Positions 16,939 through 25,188 of a stretch of DNA of 41,147 nucleotides are shown here, in pieces; the first letter of the stretch is position 1, and each line of letters starts with the position of its first letter. Source of the DNA: GCA-2717185 sp964474755 (lineage in GTDB: Bacteria; Pseudomonadota; Alphaproteobacteria; UBA8366; GCA-2717185); the NCBI GenBank assembly GCA_964474755.1, contig CAYYUG010000034.1, positions 1 to 41,147 on the forward strand, given 5' to 3'. Both the position numbers and the translations under genes were made by a program. Under the pieces are notes generated by a model. It was not told the origin of the DNA, ran no database searches, and saw only the letters and a list, made by a program, of their open reading frames with translations.

Positions 16939-17004
16939 AAGCAGCGCTGGATTCCCATCGGCGCAAGGACAACAATAGGGCAAAACCAAATAGACGAGGA
17001 CAGT

Positions 17005-17394
17005 ATGGGCATCATGAAAATGGCCGAAGAGGCCCTAATCGAACTGGAGTCGATTACCTGTGAAGAAGCGCTGGCCCGCAAGGATGACGGCGATCTAGTC
17101 TTCGTCGATGTACGCGACATCCGCGAGGTGGAGAAGAGCAATACGATTGAAGGCTCGCACCACGCTCCGCGCGGCCTGATCGAATTCTGGTTTGATCCCG
17201 AAAGCCCCTATTTCCGGGAGATTTACGGCGACAAAGACAAAACCTACGTCTTGTTCTGCAACGGAAACCCGCGCTCCGCCTTGTCAGCCAAGGCGCTGAA
17301 AGATATGGGCCTTACAAACGTCGCACAGCTACGCGACGGCATGCCCGCCTGGCGCGAGGTCGGCGGGCCAACGGTGGACAAAAAGCGGAAGTAG
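17005..17394 (+). CDS. Single-domain rhodanese-like protein
   Basis: A 129-residue rhodanese domain with the N-terminal DVRD(I)REVEK segment (35-44), the GSHHAPRGLIEF segment and the active loop CNGNPRSAL with Cys85 and the loop-closing Arg90 (C-x4-R). Such proteins move sulfane sulfur from thiosulfate or a persulfide to cyanide, a thiol or another protein. The cytoplasmic protein has no signal. ATG at 17005 has GAGG at about 6 bases. The FWFDPESPYFREIYGDKDKTYVLFC region is typical of small rhodaneses found beside flavin oxidoreductases. It lies after the LLM-type remnant and 35 bases before the Anbu remnant, so its operon partners may have been lost. Confidence 0.88.
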   Translation: MGIMKMAEEALIELESITCEEALARKDDGDLVFVDVRDIREVEKSNTIEGSHHAPRGLIEFWFDPESPYFREIYGDKDKTYVLFCNGNPRSALSAKALKDMGLTNVAQLRDGMPAWREVGGPTVDKKRK

Positions 17395-17429
17395 CGCCAC
17401 CGCGCTAAATGTCCCGTCTCAGACGAGTG

Positions 17430-17609
17430 ATAACGCCCTAGGGTAATCGAGAGATTGCCCGCCGTAAGTATCGTGATCGCACGCTTGCCGAGCACATCTC
17501 AGGTAAAAGTCTTCTTGTAGCGTACGATATTGTCGACCCCGGAATTTGTCCGCCTGTCGGAGAGGAAGACAAACCCTTGAGCAATCTTCAATCCCACGTA
17601 ATAGGTCGT
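17430..17609 (-). pseudogene. N-terminal remnant of the bacterial proteasome homologue Anbu, with in-frame stop
   Basis: Read on the minus strand, codons from 17609 down give TTYYVGLKIAQGFVFLSDRR then TNSGVDNIVRYKKTFT, a TGA stop at 17501-17499, and in the same frame DVLGKRAITILTAGNLSIT. This aligns without gaps to the start of Anbu (MTYCVGL...GLVFLSDTRTNAGVDNIS.YRKM..FE.PG.RVIVLL.AGNL..T), the self-compartmentalising Ntn-hydrolase found with an ATP-grasp and transglutaminase-like genes. The initiator Met is replaced by Arg, so the N-terminal Thr nucleophile could not be exposed; one internal stop is present; and similarity ends after about 62 codons. It is therefore a dead fragment. None of the usual Anbu partner genes is in the window. 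Confidence 0.7.
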
Positions 17610-17744
17610 TCGATTCAAGCGGCCTTGTTCGCGATTTTTGAGCGACAATTTATGCGGCCGCGCAGTCGCTGAAAATAGCGATGCATTCCTTGGCGCCAGA
17701 TCATTGAGTGACAAACGCAAAGCGGGACGCCTAAGATCGCTGCC

Positions 17745-19754
17745 ATGAACGATCCTCTGTTTCAGCCGCTGACGATTCGCAACGTCACCTTCAAGAACCG
17801 CTTCATGAGCACCAGCCACGCCTGCGGACTGGAGGAAAGCGGGATGCCCAAGGAGCGCTACCAGCGCTACCACGAGGAGAAGGCAAAGGGAGGCATCGCG
17901 CTCACCATGTTCGGCGGGTCATCCAATATTGCACCCGATTCGCCGAACGTGTTTCAGCAGCTCTATGTCGGTGACGATGCAGTAATCCCTCATCTGCAAC
18001 AATTCTCCGAGCGGGTGCACGCGCACGGCACGGCGATCATGTGTCAGATCACGCATCTTGGCCGGCGCGGCGAACCCTACGCATCGAACTGGCTGCCGAC
18101 CATCGGCCCCTCACCGATCCGCGAAACTCTGCACCGTAGCTTCCCAAAAGAGATGGACGAAAACGATATCACTCGTGTCGTAAAGGCCTACGGTGCGGCG
18201 GCGAAGCGTTGCCAGGAAGGCGGGCTCGACGGAATCGAAACCCTGGCCAGCTCGCACCTGATCGGCCAGTTCCTGTCGCCACAGACTAACAAGCGGACAG
18301 ACAAGTATGGCGGGTCTCTGGAAAACCGCTGTCGCTTCGGCCTGATGGTCTATGAGGAGATCCGCCGCCAGGTGGGCGACCGTTTTCTGGTCGGGCTGCG
18401 CTGTTCAGTCGATGACGCGATAGCGGATGGCCTGAGCAGCGAAGAGGCGCTCGCCATCGCCAAGCTCTTCGAAGCCTCGGGATATATCGACTTCTTCAAC
18501 GGCATCTATGGCCGCATGGATACCTTAATCGGGCTCGCGGTGGACAACATGCCAGGCATGGCCTCGCCGATCGCCCCCTGGCTGCAGGCGGTTGGCGCCT
18601 TCAAGCGCGAGGTCCGACTGCCGGTTTTCCACGCCGCCCGAATCACAGATATCGCCACCGCACGCCACGCAATCCGAGACGGGCTACTCGATATGGTGGC
18701 CATGACCCGCGCGCATATCGCCGACCCCCATCTCGTTCACAAGCTAGCCAAAGATCGCGAGGAAGAGATTCGCCCCTGCGTTGGCGCGACCCATTGCATG
18801 TCGCCGCACCGACCGGTCTGCCTACACAACGCCGCGACCGGCCGCGAGACCACCATGCCGCAGAATATTGGACCAGCCGACGGGCCAAAGCGTAAGGCGG
18901 TGGTAATCGGCGGCGGTCCAGCCGGGTTAGAAGCCGCTCGGGTGTTGGCTGAGCGTGGCCACACCGTCACCCTGTTCGAAGCTGCGCCCAAATTGGGCGG
19001 CCAGGCCCGCATCGGCGCCAATGCGAGCTGGCGCGCCGACCTAATCGGTGTCGTCGACTGGCGGGCGAGCGAGTTGGAGCGGCTCGGCGTCGCGGTGCTG
19101 TGCAATCACGTCGCCGAGGCGCACGACGTGCTGGCCGAGACGCCAGACATCGTCATTGTTGCAACCGGCGGCGTTCCCGATTTGAACGGGCTAGAGCATG
19201 CCACCAGCGTCTGGGATCTCCTAACCGGGAATGCGGCGGTCGGCGAAGACGTGATCGTCTATGACGGCACCGGCCGCCATCCCGCCCCACACGGCGCAGA
19301 GCATGCGGCGATGGCTGGCAGCCAAACCATTTTAGTGTCGATCGACGGCGAATTAGCGACGGAACTCACTTACGCTGAGCGCGCTGTATGGAAACGACGG
19401 CTCTACGAACTCGACGTCCCCATGACTTTCGACCACCGCCTGACCCGCATCATCCGCGACGGCAACCGCAAGACCGCCACCTTCGTCAACGAGACGACCG
19501 GTACTGCAACGATGCTCATGGCCGACCAGATCATCGTCGAGCACGGCACCTTGCCACTCGATCAAATTTACCACGACCTACGCGGCCACGCGGCGAACAA
19601 CGGTGTTACCGACCTCGACACCCTGATTGCCGTCCAACCGCAGCCCCCAGGCAAACGGTCAGGCTTCGATCTCCACCGTATCGGTGACGCCGTCGCCAGC
19701 CGCAACATCGCCGCCGCCATCTACGACGCGCTTCGGCTCTGCCATGTAATGTGA
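17745..19754 (+). CDS. Old yellow enzyme-type NADH:flavin oxidoreductase fused to an FAD/NAD(P) domain (2,4-dienoyl-CoA reductase / N-demethylase family)
   Basis: A 669-residue three-domain flavoprotein. The N-terminal FMN TIM barrel (1-340) shows NRFMSTSHA, QITHLGRRG and SHLIGQFLSPQTNKRTDKYGGSLENRCRF. The iron-sulfur segment starts at Cys345 (CVGATHC, later C359). The C-terminal half has VIGGGPAGLEAARVLAERGHTVTLFE (Rossmann, about 385-410). Relatives include trimethylamine dehydrogenase, 2,4-dienoyl-CoA reductase and N-methylproline demethylase. The usual C-x2-C-x2-C pattern has Ala348 in place of its middle Cys, leaving three Cys in the segment; I recall the same CVGA pattern in rhizobial N-methylproline demethylase-like proteins, so it may mark a subfamily. 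The start ATG at 17745 begins the family N-terminus. Substrate unproved. Confidence 0.9.
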   Translation: MNDPLFQPLTIRNVTFKNRFMSTSHACGLEESGMPKERYQRYHEEKAKGGIALTMFGGSSNIAPDSPNVFQQLYVGDDAVIPHLQQFSERVHAHGTAIMCQITHLGRRGEPYASNWLPTIGPSPIRETLHRSFPKEMDENDITRVVKAYGAAAKRCQEGGLDGIETLASSHLIGQFLSPQTNKRTDKYGGSLENRCRFGLMVYEEIRRQVGDRFLVGLRCSVDDAIADGLSSEEALAIAKLFEASGYIDFFNGIYGRMDTLIGLAVDNMPGMASPIAPWLQAVGAFKREVRLPVFHAARITDIATARHAIRDGLLDMVAMTRAHIADPHLVHKLAKDREEEIRPCVGATHCMSPHRPVCLHNAATGRETTMPQNIGPADGPKRKAVVIGGGPAGLEAARVLAERGHTVTLFEAAPKLGGQARIGANASWRADLIGVVDWRASELERLGVAVLCNHVAEAHDVLAETPDIVIVATGGVPDLNGLEHATSVWDLLTGNAAVGEDVIVYDGTGRHPAPHGAEHAAMAGSQTILVSIDGELATELTYAERAVWKRRLYELDVPMTFDHRLTRIIRDGNRKTATFVNETTGTATMLMADQIIVEHGTLPLDQIYHDLRGHAANNGVTDLDTLIAVQPQPPGKRSGFDLHRIGDAVASRNIAAAIYDALRLCHVM

Positions 19755-19812
19755 GATGGCCAACACACTACTACTCTCGCCCTTGGGCTTCAGTCGAAGG
19801 TCGAAGGTGAAA

Positions 19813-19829
19813 CCACTGCGCGGCAGTGG
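19813..19829. terminator. Hairpin between convergent genes
   Basis: CCACTGC-GCG-GCAGTGG is a perfect 7-bp stem with a 3-base loop, lying midway between the stop codons of the old-yellow-enzyme gene and the TIM-barrel gene. No strong T-run is on either side, so it is a candidate bidirectional terminator only. Confidence 0.45.
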
Positions 19830-19880
19830 AATTGGAGACTGCTGTCACTCCCGAGAATAACAGGTTCGTTGCGAAACGCC

Positions 19881-20885
19881 TTAAGCTACGTCCTTCGCCG
19901 CTAAGGTCTCCGTCCACGTCGCCTTGATCCATCGAGCGCAGGCGACCGAGTGTTCGAAGATCGAGTATTTGTTGCCCATACCGTAGTCCGGGCCAGGGAT
20001 GAATTCGGTCGAGATCTGACCGAGCGGGCTGTCGGCCTGTGCCGCGTGGTGGGCAAGCAGCTGACGCACCACTTCTTTCCAGGGCTCCAGCTTGGCCGCG
20101 TCCCAGTCGCTGTGATACTCGCCCGGCGCGGGCTCAATGAAAGGGTATTGAATGCCCCGGCCGATGCGGCCGTCTGGGTGCTGACCCCAAATGTTCTTCG
20201 GGTTGTTCGGCACGGCAGCGCGGGCATGGCAATGCCAGACATAGTTCTTGCCAATCCACTGATCGCATACATTGCCGTCTCGGTAGGGATCGAGCACCAC
20301 CTTGCCGGATTCAACGTCGGTACGCATGTCGAGAACTTCCTGCTCCTTTGGGTTGTCAATTTTAAAGATGACGTGTGAGTGGTCGAGGGTCATGCGGTAA
20401 GGCACGCCGCGCGCTTCGACCAGCTGCGCTACCTCCATCACGCGGCCGTAATGCTCCGACCACATGTTGACATGAACCTCGAAAGTAGGCGCACAGCCAA
20501 CTTCTTCACCTATTTCATAAGCGCGCATATATATTTCTGCAATTTCCTCATTACTCACCAAGTGTCCATCGGCGTGATGCATCATGATTTGCGTGTTGTG
20601 CACCTTGCTACCCAGGCTGGCGCTGATGCGGATCTTTTGCTCCAGCAATTCCTCGTCGCGACCCAGCGTGTAAAACCAGCCGCCGGCCCTGATTGCCAGA
20701 TCATATTTCTCACTTAGCCTTCGGTATTCATCGACCACGTCGAGAGATTCCGGTGTTTTGTCAAAATAGTCGTAGATGCCAGACTCGCGCACCATGCGAA
20801 ATTTGGTTTCCAAATCGAACTCGGTTTCGCCCCCCGCATGGCAAACGCCCTTTTCCGTGATCCCTACCATCAATTCCTTCGTCAT
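19881..20885 (-). CDS. Xylose isomerase-like TIM barrel protein
   Basis: A 334-residue AP endonuclease 2/xylose isomerase-like barrel. Strand-end residues that would bind a divalent metal are visible: FEVHVNMWSEH (about 135-145), MTLDHSHVIFK (about 165-175), WHCHARAAVPNN (about 218-230) and QISTEFIPGPDY near the C-terminus. Such proteins are sugar or hydroxyacid isomerases, epimerases or dehydratases. The WHCHARA segment and unusual length suggest a subgroup I cannot name. ATG at 20885 has AGGAAG immediately upstream. It is divergent from the FAD oxidoreductase gene across 110 bases and convergent with the old-yellow-enzyme gene; the trio probably serves one pathway. Confidence 0.8.
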   Translation of the reverse strand: MTKELMVGITEKGVCHAGGETEFDLETKFRMVRESGIYDYFDKTPESLDVVDEYRRLSEKYDLAIRAGGWFYTLGRDEELLEQKIRISASLGSKVHNTQIMMHHADGHLVSNEEIAEIYMRAYEIGEEVGCAPTFEVHVNMWSEHYGRVMEVAQLVEARGVPYRMTLDHSHVIFKIDNPKEQEVLDMRTDVESGKVVLDPYRDGNVCDQWIGKNYVWHCHARAAVPNNPKNIWGQHPDGRIGRGIQYPFIEPAPGEYHSDWDAAKLEPWKEVVRQLLAHHAAQADSPLGQISTEFIPGPDYGMGNKYSIFEHSVACARWIKATWTETLAAKDVA

Positions 20886-20995
20886 CGCTTCCTACCCCCA
20901 TATGGTTGGCTGCAGCCTAGGTCGGTCCGCACCGCTTTCCGAGTCCCTCGTCAATGGCCTAGTCTACACCGAGTTTTCTCGAGCAGGCTTTGATC

Positions 20996-22414
20996 ATGGC
21001 ACCCAACGACATCAACTTCGCGGCCGACAAAGGCGTCTTCAACCCTTCTGGCGAGTTCAAGCGGCGCGAACGCCACGATCTCGGTACCATCCAGGAACCA
21101 GCGCGTGACATCCCGGTCTTCGCGACAACCGACGTGCTGGTGGTCGGCGGCGGCCCAGCCGGTACCACTGCGGCCATCGCTGCAGCACGTGTTGGAGCGG
21201 ACGTCATCCTGGCAGAGCGTTACAACCATCTGGGCGGACTGTCGACCGGCGGGCTGGTGGTATGGATCGACCGTATGACCAACTGGAACGGCGAACTGCT
21301 GATCCGCGGCGTCGGCGAGGAGATGCTTGACAGGTTGCCAGACGATGCGATTTACGGTCCTCCGCCAGAGCAATGGGGCTCCCGCGAAGAGGAGCTAGCG
21401 CAGCAGTGGACGCGTCGCCACACCGCCTTCCACGGCACTGTCACGCACGCGCCGATGATTGACCCAGAATGGCTCAAGCTGGAATCGCTTAACCTGGTGC
21501 TCGGCGCAAACATTGAGTTGCTGCTGCACAGCTGGGTAGCGGCACCATTAGTCGAAGAAGGCAAAGTGGTTGGCGCAATCCTGGAATCGAAACAGGGACG
21601 CATGGCAATCAAGGCAACTACCGTTGTCGATGCGTCCGGCGACGGCGACATTTTCGCCCAGGCAGGAGAAGGGTTTGAGGGCGATATTGATGATGATGAT
21701 ATCCACCATTGCGCCAACACTGCGTCGCTGTTGAGCGGCGTGGATGTGCAGAAATGGTTCAACTGGCAGGATGCCAACCCGCAGCAATACAAGGAATTCA
21801 TGCGACACGGCCGCACGGCAACTAAGCACTTTATCCTGCCCTTCGCCGGCTGGCGTAATGATGTCGTGGTCTTCATGGGACCACGTTTCTCCGGCTTCGA
21901 CGTGTTGAATATCGACGATCTAACGACCCTTGAAATTTTGTCACGCGAGAGCCTAGTAGAACTTCTGAATTATTATCGCGACAACGCGCCGGGGTTCGAG
22001 GAGGCTTGGATTATGCTCACCGCGCCGCAACTCGGCGCGCGGCACAGCCGTCGAATGGTGGGCGCCGGCAAGATGACCGGACCAGGAACCAAGAGCGGCG
22101 AAATTTTTGCCGACGAGATAGGCGTTAGTCCGAGCCTCAGCCCTAATATTCCCGACGTCTCTGTGCCATACAGCTCACTGGTCCCAGCCAAGACCGATCA
22201 GCTTCTGGTTGCTGGTCGCCACATCTCGACCGATGCACAGACCCATACTTTTATGCGCGAGATACCGCAATGCTGGCTTACCGGCCACGCCGCCGGCGTC
22301 GCCGCTGCTCTCAGCGCGAATACAGACGTAACGCCGAGAAATTTGGATGTGACAGAGATCCAATCGGCGCTAAAGAAGCAGGGCGCCTTCATTCGTGAGA
22401 CCGAAGATAATTAA
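20996..22414 (+). CDS. FAD-dependent oxidoreductase (FAD_oxidored family)
   Basis: A 472-residue flavoprotein with a dinucleotide-binding motif VLVVGGGPAGTTAAIAAARVGADVILAE (48-75), followed by the GGLSTGG(L)V segment typical of the PF12831 group, an internal VVDASGDGDIFA, and a C-terminal FAD closure QLLVAGRHISTDAQTHTFMREIPQCWLTGHAAGVAAALS. Members oxidise small substrates, and some have lost the usual catalytic partner subunits; the reaction here is unknown. I start at ATG 20996 rather than the in-frame TTG at 20990. Its stop codon shares TTAA (22411-22414) with the stop of the convergent molybdenum hydroxylase gene. Confidence 0.86.
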   Translation: MAPNDINFAADKGVFNPSGEFKRRERHDLGTIQEPARDIPVFATTDVLVVGGGPAGTTAAIAAARVGADVILAERYNHLGGLSTGGLVVWIDRMTNWNGELLIRGVGEEMLDRLPDDAIYGPPPEQWGSREEELAQQWTRRHTAFHGTVTHAPMIDPEWLKLESLNLVLGANIELLLHSWVAAPLVEEGKVVGAILESKQGRMAIKATTVVDASGDGDIFAQAGEGFEGDIDDDDIHHCANTASLLSGVDVQKWFNWQDANPQQYKEFMRHGRTATKHFILPFAGWRNDVVVFMGPRFSGFDVLNIDDLTTLEILSRESLVELLNYYRDNAPGFEEAWIMLTAPQLGARHSRRMVGAGKMTGPGTKSGEIFADEIGVSPSLSPNIPDVSVPYSSLVPAKTDQLLVAGRHISTDAQTHTFMREIPQCWLTGHAAGVAAALSANTDVTPRNLDVTEIQSALKKQGAFIRETEDN

Positions 22415-24744
22415 CCGCCCGCATCCTGGATCGCATGCCACACTCGGTTGGAAGTGAGCGGCATCTTGAGGTCCCTAATACCGTAAGGTTGCAGCGCATC
22501 GACCACAGCGTTGACGATTACACCGAGTGCAGCAGTCGTGCCTCCCTCGCCACCGGCCTTGATCCCAAGCGGATTAGTGGGCGACGGCACCTCGTGTAGT
22601 TCTGTGTCGAGTGGCGGAAAATGATCAGCACGAGGCATACCATAATCCATAAAGGAGCCGCTAAGCGGCTGGCCATTGAAATCGAAAACGCATTGCTCCC
22701 ACATTGCCTGACCGACACCTTGCACCAGACCGCCATGGGTTTGGCCATGCACGATCATAGGGTTAATCGCACGGCCAACATCGTCAACGGCAGCGTAGCG
22801 AGTGATGCGCACATGACCAGTCTCCGGATCCACTTCAGTCTCGCAAATATGGCAACCATTCGGAAAAACAGGTATGTGCATCTCGTTAGCAACAGTAACC
22901 GACAGCGCGTCTTCGCCGAGGCCCTCCGAGGCCGCAACTTTTGCCAATTCGAATATCGTTAAACCGTGGTCGGTACCGGAGACAAAGAACCGGCCCAATT
23001 CATAAGCGATATCAGCTTCCGAGGCCTCCAGCAGCTGCGCAGCGATACCCCGGCCCTGTTCGATAAAGCGCTTGGCTGCTTTAACGATTACCGTACCAGC
23101 CATGCGCATGGAACGACCGGAATGCGAGCCGCCACCGACCATCACCACATCAGTGTCGCCCAACAGGATTTGCACCTTATCGAAGGCTAGACCAAGCCCA
23201 TCGGCTACGACTTGCGCAAAAGAAGTCTCGTGCCCTTGTCCGCTCGGCTGCGTCCCGATGACCACATCGAGCCGCTCCTCGGCAACGCGGACATGAAATT
23301 CAGTCTGCTCGACAGGAGTGCCTATCGAAGATTCAACATAGCTACAAACACCACGGCCCAACAAAAGGCCACGCTCCTCCACGGCCTGTCGGCGCGCGGC
23401 AAATCCATCCCAATCGAAAAGAGACACCGCCTTATCGAGACAGGCCTCGTAGGCGCCACTGTCGTACTGCATACCCACTGCGTTGTCGTAGGGCATATCT
23501 TCGGCGCATACCAGATTTCGACGGCGTAATTCAATCGGGTCAAAACCAAGCTCCCTCGCCGCGGTATCAACCAACCGTTCAACGGCAAAAATGATCTCCG
23601 GCCGGCCAGAACTGCGATAGGCATTGGTTGGCGGCGTGTTACTGAAGGTCGCCCTCGCCCGCACTCGGGCCGCTGGTATTCGATAACAGCCGGTGGCTAT
23701 ACCCACACCTTTCGAGAGTGGCGAGAGAGACACGCAGCGCGCGCCGACATTGCTGAGATTGGAGGAGCGCAATCCTAGGAAGGTGCCGTCGCGGTCAAGC
23801 GCCAGTTCAAGATCGAGAAGCAGGTCGCGGCCCTGATAATCGCTGACGAAGGATTCGCTTCGCACCGCTGTATATTTTACCGGACGTCCTACCTTGCGCG
23901 ATGCCCATGCAACTAGCGGAAATTCTACGTAGACCCTGTTACGAGTGCCAAAATTACCGCCTACATCAAAGGCCACTACACGAACATCCGCGGCATCAAC
24001 ACCCAAGACCGCGGCAATCTCCCGCTTTTGGCGCACAACGCCGCCGCTTCCGGCATAGACCGTATAGCGGCCAGTCTTAGCGTTATACTCCCCAAGCACT
24101 GCACGTGGCTCCATTGGCACTCCGGTCACGCGACCAATGTCGAACTCCATCGACACAATATGTGCAGCCCCCTCGAATGCAGCGTCGGTCGCTGCCGCGT
24201 CACCGAAGAGTGTCTCGATCAGGATATTGTCCGGCAACTCTTCCCACAGGCGCGGCGCTCCGATGTCACTAGCCACAGCCGTATCACTGACCGCATCGAG
24301 TGGTTCATAGGTGACCTCGACAGCTTCCGCTGCGTCGAGAGCCTGCGCCTTCGCAACCGCAACTACCATCGCCACCGCTTCGCCAACATATCGTGCCCGG
24401 TCAGTCGGCAAGGGGATATGACTACCAATAAAGACTGGCTCGCCAACATCAAGGCCCGGCGCGTGTAACTTCTTGTCAAAATTGGTTTTCGGCAGGGGAT
24501 CGTGTGGAATTTCCCCCAGGCCGTCACGAACGCAATCTTCGCCAGTGAAGATCCCGAGCACGCCCGGCATCGCAGCAGCCACGGCTACATCAATCTTTTT
24601 CAGGTATGCGTGGGGCCAAGGCGATCTCACCATGACAGCGTACGCTTGGTCGGGAAGGTCGAAATCATCGCTGAACTGGCCGCGTCCGGTCAGAAGACGC
24701 TGGTCCTCGTTCCGGCGAACCGGTTCTCCGACACTTCTGCTCAT
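22411..24744 (-). CDS. Xanthine dehydrogenase/aldehyde oxidase family molybdopterin-binding subunit (orphan)
   Basis: A 777-residue large subunit of the xanthine oxidase family, similar in length to CO dehydrogenase-type CoxL subunits. The N-terminal GEPVRRNEDQRLLTGRGQFSDD leader is typical; molybdopterin-binding segments are DVGGNFGTRNRVYVEF (about 262-277), TNAYRSSGRPE (about 370-380), GGGSHSGRSMRMAG, and the C-terminal PLGIKAGGEGGTT with the catalytic Glu. It lacks the CoxL VAYRCSFR motif, so it is not a CO dehydrogenase. These enzymes hydroxylate N-heterocycles or aldehydes with water as oxygen source and need a 2Fe-2S and usually an FAD subunit; neither gene is adjacent. It may pair with subunits encoded elsewhere or with an alternative electron acceptor. 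Confidence 0.93.
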   Translation of the reverse strand: MSRSVGEPVRRNEDQRLLTGRGQFSDDFDLPDQAYAVMVRSPWPHAYLKKIDVAVAAAMPGVLGIFTGEDCVRDGLGEIPHDPLPKTNFDKKLHAPGLDVGEPVFIGSHIPLPTDRARYVGEAVAMVVAVAKAQALDAAEAVEVTYEPLDAVSDTAVASDIGAPRLWEELPDNILIETLFGDAAATDAAFEGAAHIVSMEFDIGRVTGVPMEPRAVLGEYNAKTGRYTVYAGSGGVVRQKREIAAVLGVDAADVRVVAFDVGGNFGTRNRVYVEFPLVAWASRKVGRPVKYTAVRSESFVSDYQGRDLLLDLELALDRDGTFLGLRSSNLSNVGARCVSLSPLSKGVGIATGCYRIPAARVRARATFSNTPPTNAYRSSGRPEIIFAVERLVDTAARELGFDPIELRRRNLVCAEDMPYDNAVGMQYDSGAYEACLDKAVSLFDWDGFAARRQAVEERGLLLGRGVCSYVESSIGTPVEQTEFHVRVAEERLDVVIGTQPSGQGHETSFAQVVADGLGLAFDKVQILLGDTDVVMVGGGSHSGRSMRMAGTVIVKAAKRFIEQGRGIAAQLLEASEADIAYELGRFFVSGTDHGLTIFELAKVAASEGLGEDALSVTVANEMHIPVFPNGCHICETEVDPETGHVRITRYAAVDDVGRAINPMIVHGQTHGGLVQGVGQAMWEQCVFDFNGQPLSGSFMDYGMPRADHFPPLDTELHEVPSPTNPLGIKAGGEGGTTAALGVIVNAVVDALQPYGIRDLKMPLTSNRVWHAIQDAGG

Positions 24745-25188
24745 CGAATTACGCCCTTCGCAGAAAAATCACTAAATATTGTGGTTTCCCCGCGGCTGTT
24801 GATTAATTAATCGGCTTTGTACTTTAAACGGATGAAGGACGGAAGCCACGCACTCGCCATTTCCCTCCTGGCAGGAAATCTTCCGTCAAAACAGGCTATA
24901 AGTAAGCCTCACCAAAGCCAGCTGAGCCTTTAATTTTTCACTTAGTAATACTGAACAGGATCGATAGGGATTATATTTCCTAGTGCGATAATTTCGGTGT
25001 GCCCATAAAATATTCGATTGCCGGCCACCAGTTCAGATTAGTGCAAAACAACATAGTCACAAAACCGCACTAACTGTATTTCGACGGGTCATTCATAAGT
25101 TTGGTGATGATTTTGCTTGCCATGACGCAGAGATGCGCAAAACGAGTTAACATCATGTAAACGTCTCAATTTTACGACTTCCTTTAGA
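24745..25188. other. AT-rich intergenic region with a 12-base palindrome
   Basis: A 444-base gap upstream of the molybdenum hydroxylase gene and downstream of the TauD gene. GATTAATTAATC (24801-24812) is a perfect palindrome about 60 bases before the hydroxylase start and could be a regulator site. I see no gene, remnant or classical hairpin terminator for either neighbour; translations of both strands carry frequent stops. Confidence 0.4.

Noticed and set aside
17499..17873. Minus-strand frame of 124 codons, read as one gene
   Set aside because: Its upstream half is only antisense to the start of the old-yellow-enzyme gene; the Anbu-like part starts inside it and lacks a Met.
22411..24744. 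Carbon monoxide dehydrogenase large subunit
   Set aside because: The CoxL active-loop motif VAYRCSFR is absent; the segment is TNAYRSSGRPE.
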